Below are positions 1-6,896 of a stretch of DNA of 9,462 nt, in pieces. Position numbers and translations under genes: made by a program. Numbering within the stretch: the first letter of the stretch is position 1; each line of letters begins with the position of its first letter. The notes under the pieces are model-generated. The model was not told the DNA's origin. It was given only the letters and a program-made list of their open reading frames with translations, and ran no database searches. This DNA is from Victivallaceae bacterium (GTDB lineage: Bacteria > Verrucomicrobiota > Lentisphaeria > Victivallales > Victivallaceae): positions 1 through 9,462 of the forward strand of contig JAQVVK010000076.1 in NCBI GenBank assembly GCA_028698975.1, in the 5' to 3' direction.

Positions 1-111
1 CTCGTCGAAGTCGCCGCACAGCATGAACACACCGCCTGCCATAAACGCGGATATGAAAATAATCGCGATGATGAGCCGTCTTTTATATTTTGATTTCAGA
101 CAGGTCAACAT
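1..111 (-). CDS. N-terminal fragment of a membrane-anchored or exported protein
   Basis: Reading leftward from ATG at 111, 37 codons stay open to the window edge, so only the N-terminus is visible. It starts MLTCLKSKYKRRL, a basic head, followed by a hydrophobic run of about 19 residues (IIAIIFISAFMAGGVFMLC) and then an acidic turn (GDFDE). This is the layout of an uncleaved signal anchor or a signal peptide with the N-terminus in the cytoplasm. The Cys after FML is not in a good lipobox context. A GGGGA lies about 6 bases before the ATG, which favours this start; an in-frame ATG at 150 exists but would put a non-basic extension (MLFVQAVSVWGNR) in front and has a weaker site. The family cannot be named from 37 residues. 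It shares strand with the kinase gene but lies about 750 bases downstream of it, so co-transcription is not evident. Confidence 0.6.
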   Translation of the reverse strand, partial: MLTCLKSKYKRRLIIAIIFISAFMAGGVFMLCGDFDE

Positions 112-857
112 ACGATTTCCCCACACTGATACCGCCTGAACAAACAACATTTCAGATCACCATAAAATTCATTGAGCTTAAAACCGGGCGTGAAGAATGC
201 GCGAGGCCGCAATGCGGTGATTCGCGGGGCGGATTTATGTTCGTTATTTGGAGTAAACAGGTCATTGGCATAGAAACGTTTTTGTTTGAGGTAAAGCGGT
301 CGCTTGCTTGCAATGACGCCGTCAAGATCGTCGCAAGCGGATTCTTCACGTTGAAAAATCAACAATGTTGTGTTCCGGGGCGCAAATCGACAGGAATATT
401 TTCCGCTCACATCAGGAGCATACAACCCATTTGCCGCAAAATTCATCGTGCGATCGCTTCCCGGTAATTTTTAATAATTTTTTTGTTAGCGGAAAACCAC
501 AACAATACTCGGAAATACCCAGTAAAAGAACCGAACGCTCCCAAGTACAACGCATGGAGGCCCGACCATGAACCCGCAATGAAACACAAGGAAGCGCCCG
601 GTAAGACCAATGAACACAATAGTCCTACCGGCACATTTCACCTATTTCATTGCAAATCTCATTTTCACTTGGTCGGTTTCCATGCGTATTTGCTGAAATA
701 TAACGGTTTTCAAACAACAATCTACCGGCATGCCAAAAAACGGTACGCTCAAATTACCTATTAAATTAGCATAATTTTTCTTTTAATTCAAGATGAAAAA
801 GTAAAATTCTTTGTTATTTAACAAATATAAGCCTAATCCGTCGGTTTTCATAATCGA
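112..857. other. AT-rich intergenic region without a convincing gene
   Basis: This 746-base stretch separates the kinase stop codon from the next gene. Open frames here (plus 90-467 and 483-764; minus 105-446 and 443-634) give compositions typical of unselected sequence, with no recognised motif. The least unlikely is minus 443-634, 63 codons, with AGGTGA just before its ATG and two hydrophobic stretches followed by a basic tail. The 764-857 part is especially AT-rich and holds a perfect palindrome TTGTTATTTAACAA at 811-824. A short ACCG/CGGT inverted pair lies at 726-747. I see no GC-rich hairpin plus U-run that would terminate the kinase transcript. The region presumably contains the promoter of the leftmost gene, but I could not pick one with confidence. 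Confidence 0.5.
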
Positions 858-3800
858 CTAAATTACCCCATAATGTTTTGACAGCACATCCAAGCACTTT
901 TTCATCGTGACCGGCTTGAACAAAACATCACTGAATTGCTCCGTCTCAAAGTGCTCCTTGCTCTCGATATCCGCCGTGACGGCGATCACCGGAAGCGAAG
1001 AATACTCCGGCATTTCATGAATGGCCTGCGCCAGTTTCGCGCCGTTCATTTTGGGCATCCACATATCAGTCAGCACAAGATCGATTTTATGCGACTTCAT
1101 TATATTCAAGGCCTCTTCTCCGGATGAGGCGCAATAAATACAGCTTACACCGATCTTGCGAAACATCGCGGTCATGACTTTCAAATTCATCATGACATCA
1201 TCGACCAGCAATATGGTCTGGGATAAACTCCCGGCAGTACCGGTATCCTCCTCCTCCGGCAAGGCATCCGCGACCGTCTCGCCAACCTTGCCGGCCAAAT
1301 CATACCGCACATGCCGCAATGTCACGGAAAATATACTGCCCGCCCCGGGTTTGCTTTGGATTTCCAGTGCGCCGTCCATTTTTTCGACCAGCCGTTTGCA
1401 GATGGGCAACCCCAGCCCGGTACCGTTATTTCCGGAGTTTGTGCCGCGCATTTTGCTCAACTGCACAAACGGCTCCAGCAGTTTTTGCCGATCGCCCGGA
1501 TCGATTCCGATACCGGTGTCGATGACGCTGAATTTCAAGGTGCCGGTCAAGGGATCATCCGCAATAAATTCAGCCGTTAGGGTTATCGAGCCGTGAGTCG
1601 TGAATTTTATCGCATTTCCGACCAGATTGAAGAGTATCTGCCGGATTCGCAGTTTATCCAGCTGCATTTGCGGCAAGTCATGCATCTGCATTTTCAGCGC
1701 GACGCCGCTTTCCTTGGCCCGGAAAGAGAATATCTGGATTATCTCGCGGCACAAGTCGGCAAAGTCGGCGGGCTCCATGACGATCTGCATCTGGTTCGCT
1801 TCGAGCTTTGACAAATCCAAAACGTCATTTATCAACTGCAGCAAGGCATTCCCGGAATAAATGACGCCCTCCAGATACTCGCTTCTCTCCTCCTGTGGCA
1901 GCGCGTTGTCGCGCAGCAGCTCGGCAAACCCGATCACCGCATTTAACGGGGTTCGGATTTCATGGCTCACGCTGGCAATAAAGAAACTCTTGGCCTTGTC
2001 CGCCGCCTGCGCCTGATTGAGCGCGGCAAGAATTTTCCCCTGAGCGTTCATCTGTTCAAGGAACAGCTCCAATATGCCGGCGATGGTCTTGAGCAACCCC
2101 TTTTCGCGCTCAGACAGCTTGTGGTCGGCTCCGGAAAAAGAGAGGCTGACCGTGCCCCATGATTTACCATCCAGATACAGCCCCAGCACATGCAGCGACG
2201 GCAGCTTGGAAATAATCGGATACCAGCCCCCGAAGAACTCCTGCGCTCCGTCGGAATGCGTGTTCGACCATGAAATAAACTCGTTGCGCACAAAAGCCTC
2301 ATACCACGGCTCGGCACATGAATAGTGGAAGTCATGCACCTCACTCAAGATTTCGGCACACCCCTCGGCGTGATATTCCGCCACCGTGGAGGCGATGTTG
2401 TGCGCGGCATCAAACCGCATGACGAAACTTCGCTCCGCGCCCAGGAAGTTGCAAACCTCCTTAAGCACCGACATAAATGCCGCTTTCATATCGGATTCGG
2501 CAAAGAAAGTTTCCATGCAGAAGTTGACCAGTTTCTGAGATTTGATCGACTGGTTCAGGTCGGTAATATCGATCGCGCTTTTTACGATATAGGCAATCCG
2601 TTGTTTTTGATCGAAGATCGGCTGCGCGGAGACCATGTATTCGCGTCCGCGGAACGTCATGGTCAAGTTAACCTCTTTCTCCGTTTTGAGCACTTTCGGC
2701 ACGGGGCGAAGCGACCCCGGCGGATATGACGAGCTGAAAATTTCCCGGTTCATCTCGGTGGTCAACTGCTCCGCCGTCACTCCGGCCACTTTCAGGACTT
2801 CGGAATTGGCCAGCACGAGTTCGCCCCGGCTGTCGTGGAGCCAGATCGGAATATGAATATGGTCGAGAATCATCTGCTTTTCCCGGTCGGCCCGCCGGAT
2901 TTCCTGCTGCTGCCGGTCGCGTATCTGAGCCAGCGCAATGATGTCGGCCATGGAACGCATCAAACTTTCATCCGATTCAGAAAAGGCTCGCTTCACCTCG
3001 GAAAACGAGACGAACAACGCCCCCCAAAGTTGTTTGTCGATGGTGATCGGCGCAACGATCAAGGACTTTGGCACTGTATAGTCGACGGAAGAAAGCTGAA
3101 ATTTGCCATTTATCTTGGAAGCTCTGAAATCGCTGTATTTCAAAAGCTGGCCGCTTTTTATCAGGTCAATGTGCGCATCCCAAGCCTTATGATGTTTATC
3201 CTGCAGGGCAGCGTCCATATCGACCAGTTGCGGGGCATGCCACTCGGTATAGAAGCGTAAAAGCCCGGCGTCATTGCACTTGGTGAGCATGACACGGTCG
3301 CAGTTGAGAATGCCGCTTATGGAGCGGGCCAGCCGCAAGAATGCGTCGTCAAAGGTCGGCTCAAGAATCACATTGGCCAACGCGTCCTTTATGGCGGTCT
3401 CGTTTTGAATCACGTTGTGCTGCATGGTAATATCGGCCGACGCACCGACAATGATCCGTTTGCCGCTGGCCTGCAAAAAGCTCTTTTTCACATTTTTGAG
3501 GTCGTGCGGGAAGCCGTGCGAATCCTCCACGGTGTAATAAAACTGGTGAACTCCTTCGGCCGAGATGACCCGCTGATCGTCTTTTTTAATCGCCTCCGGG
3601 CAAACTCGCAGCAGTTCGGCGTCGTTTTTGCCGACGACCTGATCCATAGTGAGATCGTGAAACTTGGCAAAGGCTTCGTTGCACATGAGATAACGAAAAT
3701 CGTTGTCGGCGTCCTTCACAAAGAACATAATCGGCAGCGTCGAAATCGCCATCTCCCACAATTCGACGCTTTCGGCGTGTTCCTGCATATTGACCGTGAT

Positions 3801-6419
3801 GTCGGTAATATCCTGAATAACGCCGATCAGATTTATGCTGTTGGTCAAAGAGCGCTCCACCGACATCTTCACGTTGTAATAATGGAGGAGATTGTCCTTT
3901 ACGGCCCGGAAATCGACCACCACATCATTTTCTTTACCGGTTTTCAGACGCTCAACCGCGTCATCGACTTTCGGGCGATCCAGCTCGTAAACCCATTCGT
4001 GTACGGGGGCGACGATTCCGTCGTCGTTGATCGGCCAGAGATCGCCAATCTTTTTCGACCCCTGCACTTGGCCGGTGGACAGATTGAGCGAAAACGCCGC
4101 CGACTTGGTCAACTCGGAGCTGTATTCGAGCATTTTAAGCATATCCCGCAACTGATCCCGATTTTCATATTCTTCGGTGACGTCGCGAAATACCAGGATC
4201 GCTCCGGCGATTTTATGCTGGTTGTCAAAAATCGGGGCGGCACTGTCGGCAATATGATAGCAGTTGCCGTTGCGTCCCAGCAAATCGGTATGATTGGCCA
4301 GCTCCACAATACACCCGGTACGCAGTGTACGGAGCAGCGGCGACTGCATCGGCAGGTCGTCATACGCTCCGACAATCTTGAAAATCTCATCGTGAGGTCG
4401 CCCGATCACCTCGCTCTGCGTAACGCCGATCATGCGTTCCGCGACCGGATTGATCAACACGATGTTTCCATTGGCGTCGGTGGTTATAACGCCGTCTCCG
4501 ATGGATTGGAGGGTCCGCTTGAACCACTCGGCATTCTCCTCGGCCTGCCGTCTTCTTTCCACCAGTTCGGAGGTGTCAAACGCGGTGCCGAGCAATATAC
4601 GGCTGCCGTCTTCGTCGATAAACGGTATCTGGACCACGTTCATAATATGAATCTTGCCCGCCGCGTCGCGTACTTCCATACTATCGGTTTCAAACGTCTC
4701 AAGGTCGGCCATGTTTTTTTCATCGGAAACGCGCAAACGGCTTGCATTTTCTTCGGAAAGAAGGTCGAAATCATTTTTGCCGTTGAGTTCATCTATCGGA
4801 ATGCCGAAGAACTCCGCCCGTGAACGGTTGCTGAAAATATATCGGAAATCATGATCCGCGTCCTTGGCAAAAATATGGATCGGCAGCGAATTTATGAGAA
4901 TATCCCACAACCGGGTCGCCTTTTTCAGTTTGGCGGCATAATCTTCCGCCTGATGCCGGGCGGTCTGAAGCGCCGAATTGTCCTGGGAAAACCAGATCAA
5001 CGCTTTCTGACCGAAAAGATCCGGTGAAAGCGGCGACACCGACATCATTCTCTTGACGGACATGTATTCATAGTCAAGCGTGATTTTTTGCCCGGTGCGA
5101 AACACTTCCCGAAATGCCGGCGAAAGTTTCGGGTAATCAATATTGGGAATGTCGCGCAATACTTTGACCTTGGACAAATCTCCATCCAATTCCCGCTCCG
5201 TACTCATGTAAAGTATCTCTTCGCGCTCGTTGATCACCCCGATGCGTCCGGGCAGAGCCGAGTAGAGTTTGCGGGCGCGTCTCAACGTCATCCGCACGGT
5301 AAACGCATATCCGCCGACGCCGCCGACCGCAAGCAAAAACAGGATACCGCCGATAAGAAGCTCACTGCGGTGGGTCTGCCATATCCCTTGCGGCGCATTG
5401 ACCACGCTGCTTCCGGGCGGAAGTGCCTTGCGCGAAACCCCGAACTCGTGCAAAACAGGGTCATTGAAGCGATATTGATTTTGAAACATCACGACCGGCG
5501 TTTGCGCCGCCGACTTCCCATTCAATATCTCCGAAGCGGTTTCGGTGGTCATTTGAGCCAAATCGTCAATCGGCACAAGATATCCGCCCAAAGCCCCGCT
5601 GTAAAGCACCTCGTCGGTTGAAATAAAGAATGGCATCTTTATTTCTTTCGCCAGATCCTGCGCCATTGCGTTGCGGGTCTGGTAGTCGTTTTTTGCCATT
5701 TCCCGCCATGGCGGAAAGACCAGAAAGGAGTGCTCCTGTTTTTTGCGGAGAACATCAAAAATATCGACTATCGACTTCTCCTGATTGCTCAACACAGAAA
5801 CCTTCACACCATCCGGGACGCGTATTTTCTTTTGGGTTTCATCCAATAAAATTTGGCTGTCGGAGCTGGCATCCGCCAAAATTATGATTTCCCTTGTTTT
5901 CGGCAGGAGCTTCAACCCCAGTTCAATATTGGCAATAACATCCGGATTTTCCCGGATGCCCGTCGTATTGGGGTGGATTTTGAGTATCTCATCCAGATTT
6001 TTTTCATATCCGGCAAACACGACCGGCACATCGGGCGGCAGCAAATTATCCCGGCGGATCAGCAAATCCAGCGCGGGATTGTCCAGCGTAATAATCATGT
6101 CATAGTGATGCTGACGGATCGCGGGAAGCTCTTTGTCGATTTCTTTCTTCCAATCGGCATAATCCGGATTGCGCAAAACATCAAGCTCAACGATGTTTAA
6201 ATCGATGTTGAAATCCGGGCTGCGCTTCGCCCAGTTTTCGATGAGATCGACCCAGCGGGCGGTTCGGGAATTCGTCGCATGCGCCGAGAGAAAGACCAAA
6301 ATATTTTTCTCGTCTTTTACATCATTTGACGGCGAGGTGTTTGCAGCAAAAAATTCCGGATGGCTTTGATAAGTCAACCCCAATGCGGCGGCAATAACCG
6401 CAACGGAGCAAACCGCCAC
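858..6419 (-). CDS. Hybrid sensor histidine kinase with periplasmic ABC-type binding domain, multiple PAS and two GAF domains
   Basis: A membrane sensor that should bind a ligand outside the inner membrane, autophosphorylate on His and pass the phosphate to its own receiver. Residues are counted from the GTG at 6419. A hydrophobic segment lies at 4-15; a periplasmic binding domain of the ABC_sub_bind type at about 38-345 (LVFLSAH, DMIITLDNPAL, PPDVPVVFAG, NTTG); a second membrane span at about 354-376. Then come a weak PAS-like region (385-485), PAS (503-620), PAS (632-750), a degenerate PAS (765-880), PAS (887-1000), GAF (1020-1165), PAS (1183-1290) and GAF (1292-1458). The kinase core is intact: H1486 in SVSHEIRTP, N1602 in the N box, D1634 in DTGIGI and GTGLGL at 1666-1671. 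The receiver (1735-1850) has D1740/D1741, phospho-acceptor D1785, T1815 and K1835. There is no HPt domain or DNA-binding output, so an external partner is expected. The GTG start lacks a ribosome site and a basic head; the likely original start is ATG 6451, out of frame by one base. Family certain; ligand unknown. Confidence 0.93.
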   Translation of the reverse strand: MAVCSVAVIAAALGLTYQSHPEFFAANTSPSNDVKDEKNILVFLSAHATNSRTARWVDLIENWAKRSPDFNIDLNIVELDVLRNPDYADWKKEIDKELPAIRQHHYDMIITLDNPALDLLIRRDNLLPPDVPVVFAGYEKNLDEILKIHPNTTGIRENPDVIANIELGLKLLPKTREIIILADASSDSQILLDETQKKIRVPDGVKVSVLSNQEKSIVDIFDVLRKKQEHSFLVFPPWREMAKNDYQTRNAMAQDLAKEIKMPFFISTDEVLYSGALGGYLVPIDDLAQMTTETASEILNGKSAAQTPVVMFQNQYRFNDPVLHEFGVSRKALPPGSSVVNAPQGIWQTHRSELLIGGILFLLAVGGVGGYAFTVRMTLRRARKLYSALPGRIGVINEREEILYMSTERELDGDLSKVKVLRDIPNIDYPKLSPAFREVFRTGQKITLDYEYMSVKRMMSVSPLSPDLFGQKALIWFSQDNSALQTARHQAEDYAAKLKKATRLWDILINSLPIHIFAKDADHDFRYIFSNRSRAEFFGIPIDELNGKNDFDLLSEENASRLRVSDEKNMADLETFETDSMEVRDAAGKIHIMNVVQIPFIDEDGSRILLGTAFDTSELVERRRQAEENAEWFKRTLQSIGDGVITTDANGNIVLINPVAERMIGVTQSEVIGRPHDEIFKIVGAYDDLPMQSPLLRTLRTGCIVELANHTDLLGRNGNCYHIADSAAPIFDNQHKIAGAILVFRDVTEEYENRDQLRDMLKMLEYSSELTKSAAFSLNLSTGQVQGSKKIGDLWPINDDGIVAPVHEWVYELDRPKVDDAVERLKTGKENDVVVDFRAVKDNLLHYYNVKMSVERSLTNSINLIGVIQDITDITVNMQEHAESVELWEMAISTLPIMFFVKDADNDFRYLMCNEAFAKFHDLTMDQVVGKNDAELLRVCPEAIKKDDQRVISAEGVHQFYYTVEDSHGFPHDLKNVKKSFLQASGKRIIVGASADITMQHNVIQNETAIKDALANVILEPTFDDAFLRLARSISGILNCDRVMLTKCNDAGLLRFYTEWHAPQLVDMDAALQDKHHKAWDAHIDLIKSGQLLKYSDFRASKINGKFQLSSVDYTVPKSLIVAPITIDKQLWGALFVSFSEVKRAFSESDESLMRSMADIIALAQIRDRQQQEIRRADREKQMILDHIHIPIWLHDSRGELVLANSEVLKVAGVTAEQLTTEMNREIFSSSYPPGSLRPVPKVLKTEKEVNLTMTFRGREYMVSAQPIFDQKQRIAYIVKSAIDITDLNQSIKSQKLVNFCMETFFAESDMKAAFMSVLKEVCNFLGAERSFVMRFDAAHNIASTVAEYHAEGCAEILSEVHDFHYSCAEPWYEAFVRNEFISWSNTHSDGAQEFFGGWYPIISKLPSLHVLGLYLDGKSWGTVSLSFSGADHKLSEREKGLLKTIAGILELFLEQMNAQGKILAALNQAQAADKAKSFFIASVSHEIRTPLNAVIGFAELLRDNALPQEERSEYLEGVIYSGNALLQLINDVLDLSKLEANQMQIVMEPADFADLCREIIQIFSFRAKESGVALKMQMHDLPQMQLDKLRIRQILFNLVGNAIKFTTHGSITLTAEFIADDPLTGTLKFSVIDTGIGIDPGDRQKLLEPFVQLSKMRGTNSGNNGTGLGLPICKRLVEKMDGALEIQSKPGAGSIFSVTLRHVRYDLAGKVGETVADALPEEEDTGTAGSLSQTILLVDDVMMNLKVMTAMFRKIGVSCIYCASSGEEALNIMKSHKIDLVLTDMWMPKMNGAKLAQAIHEMPEYSSLPVIAVTADIESKEHFETEQFSDVLFKPVTMKKCLDVLSKHYGVI

Positions 6420-6439
6420 CCAAATGAACCGCTGGATTG

Positions 6440-6464
6440 TTATTTTTTCATACTAAAAACTCCT
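6440..6464 (-). promoter_or_regulatory. Kinase ribosome binding site and out-of-frame ATG at an A6 run
   Basis: AGGAG at 6464-6460 stands 8 bases before ATG at 6451-6449, an ideal spacing. The ATG is followed by six A (6448-6443) and reads ATG AAA AAA TAA, so it stops after three codons. The kinase frame passes through the same bases shifted by one: from 6443 it reads ATA ACA ATC CAG CGG TTC ATT TGG and then the GTG at 6419. Joining the two frames at the A run gives MKKITIQRFIWVAVCSVAV, a textbook basic head and membrane segment. By contrast nothing like a Shine-Dalgarno precedes the GTG. The in-frame stop TAG at 6455-6453 rules out an upstream start in the kinase frame. This is read directly from the sequence; its meaning is open. 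Confidence 0.75.
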
Positions 6465-6669
6465 GCGGCATCACCCGAAAAATGATGTTCTTCGTTCATA
6501 TTAAAAGTAGCCATCTGATTATTTGTTTTTCACACAATTCGCCGCCACAATCAGGTTCTTGATTTTGCGGCTTCAGAAGTTAAACCGTATGCCCGTCTTT
6601 GATTCAGAAGTGACCCGGATTTTCGCTAAAATTCAAAGGGGAAACAACACATCAACCACAGACAAAAAA

Positions 6670-6700
6670 ATGCCATTTTCTGAAAATATCATGCCATTTT
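6670..6700. repeat. Direct repeat ATGCCATTTT, two copies 21 bases apart
   Basis: The ten bases ATGCCATTTT occur at 6670-6679 and again at 6691-6700, a 21-base period that places both on the same face of the helix. A one-mismatch relative, TGGCATTTT, lies at 6728-6736. Between the two copies sits a 13-base palindrome ATTTTCTGAAAAT (6675-6687). On the minus strand the copies overlap the candidate promoter, one in the spacer and one near the predicted start of transcription, so they may be operator half-sites. In an AT-rich stretch chance similarity is possible. Confidence 0.4.
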
Positions 6701-6710
6701 GATAATTCAA
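6683..6710 (-). promoter_or_regulatory. Candidate sigma-70-like promoter for the kinase gene
   Basis: On the minus strand TTGAAT (6710-6705) is followed after 16 bases by TATTTT (6688-6683), preceded by TG one base earlier as in an extended -10. Each hexamer matches four of six consensus positions. Transcription would start near 6676, giving a leader of about 225 bases before ATG 6451. The position downstream of the operon terminator and ahead of the kinase fits, but the match is moderate and the region is AT-rich. Confidence 0.3.
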
Positions 6711-6841
6711 GCTAAAAATTTATCGATTGGCATTTTTGTCGCATTTTCGAACCTAAAACAGACCAGCAATCGAGTGATCCGCTGTTTTTTTCTCCTGATG
6801 CGAACCATGATCTTCCCATCGCATTCCGGGCGAATTGCGAC

Positions 6842-6876
6842 AAAAAAAACGGCGATCCATGCCGGATCGCCGTTTT
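6842..6876 (-). terminator. Rho-independent terminator of the dehydrogenase operon
   Basis: A perfect 13-bp inverted repeat, AAAACGGCGATCC at 6846-6858 and GGATCGCCGTTTT at 6864-6876, encloses a 5-base loop. Read on the minus strand the GC-rich stem runs into eight T (6849-6842). It begins 20 bases after the E2 stop codon, exactly where the operon should end. On the plus strand the stem is followed by only four T, so minus is the working direction. It also isolates the kinase gene from the operon. Confidence 0.92.
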
Positions 6877-6896
6877 ATGGTGTTTCGCGCTTTATA

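Larger units (their letters stand above)
6452..6841. other. Upstream region of the kinase gene
   Basis: About 390 bases separate the kinase start from the terminator of the upstream operon; no gene is supported here. Besides the promoter and repeat listed separately, it contains an interrupted inverted repeat at 6541-6571 (outer arms GCCGC/GCGGC, inner arms AATCA/TGATT, loop GGTTCT), which could fold in the leader RNA, and a 9-base direct repeat TTCAGAAGT at 6572-6580 and 6603-6611. A second, closer -10-like hexamer TAATAT (minus strand, 6503-6498) would give a leader of about 40 bases, but has no good -35 partner. The region belongs to the kinase because both flanking genes read leftward. 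Confidence 0.4.

Noticed and set aside
105..446. A 113-codon minus-strand frame between the small ORF and the leftmost gene, considered as a decayed gene.
   Set aside because: No domain or membrane pattern could be recognised, and it overlaps the better supported start of the leftmost gene. A genome-wide nucleotide search could show whether it is a dispersed repeat.
483..764. A 93-codon plus-strand frame in the left intergenic region.
   Set aside because: No ribosome site or recognisable motif; composition (many His, Lys, Asn, Tyr) looks like translated AT-rich noncoding DNA.
811..824. Palindrome TTGTTATTTAACAA as terminator of the kinase gene.
   Set aside because: The stem is all weak pairs except one G-C per arm and is not followed on the minus strand by a U run, so it is unlikely to terminate transcription.
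3405..4823. A 472-codon plus-strand frame opposite the kinase gene.
   Set aside because: It lies wholly antisense to a kinase with clear PAS motifs. The translation shows no domain, is rich in His, Arg and Val as complement-strand shadows are, and has no ribosome site I can support.
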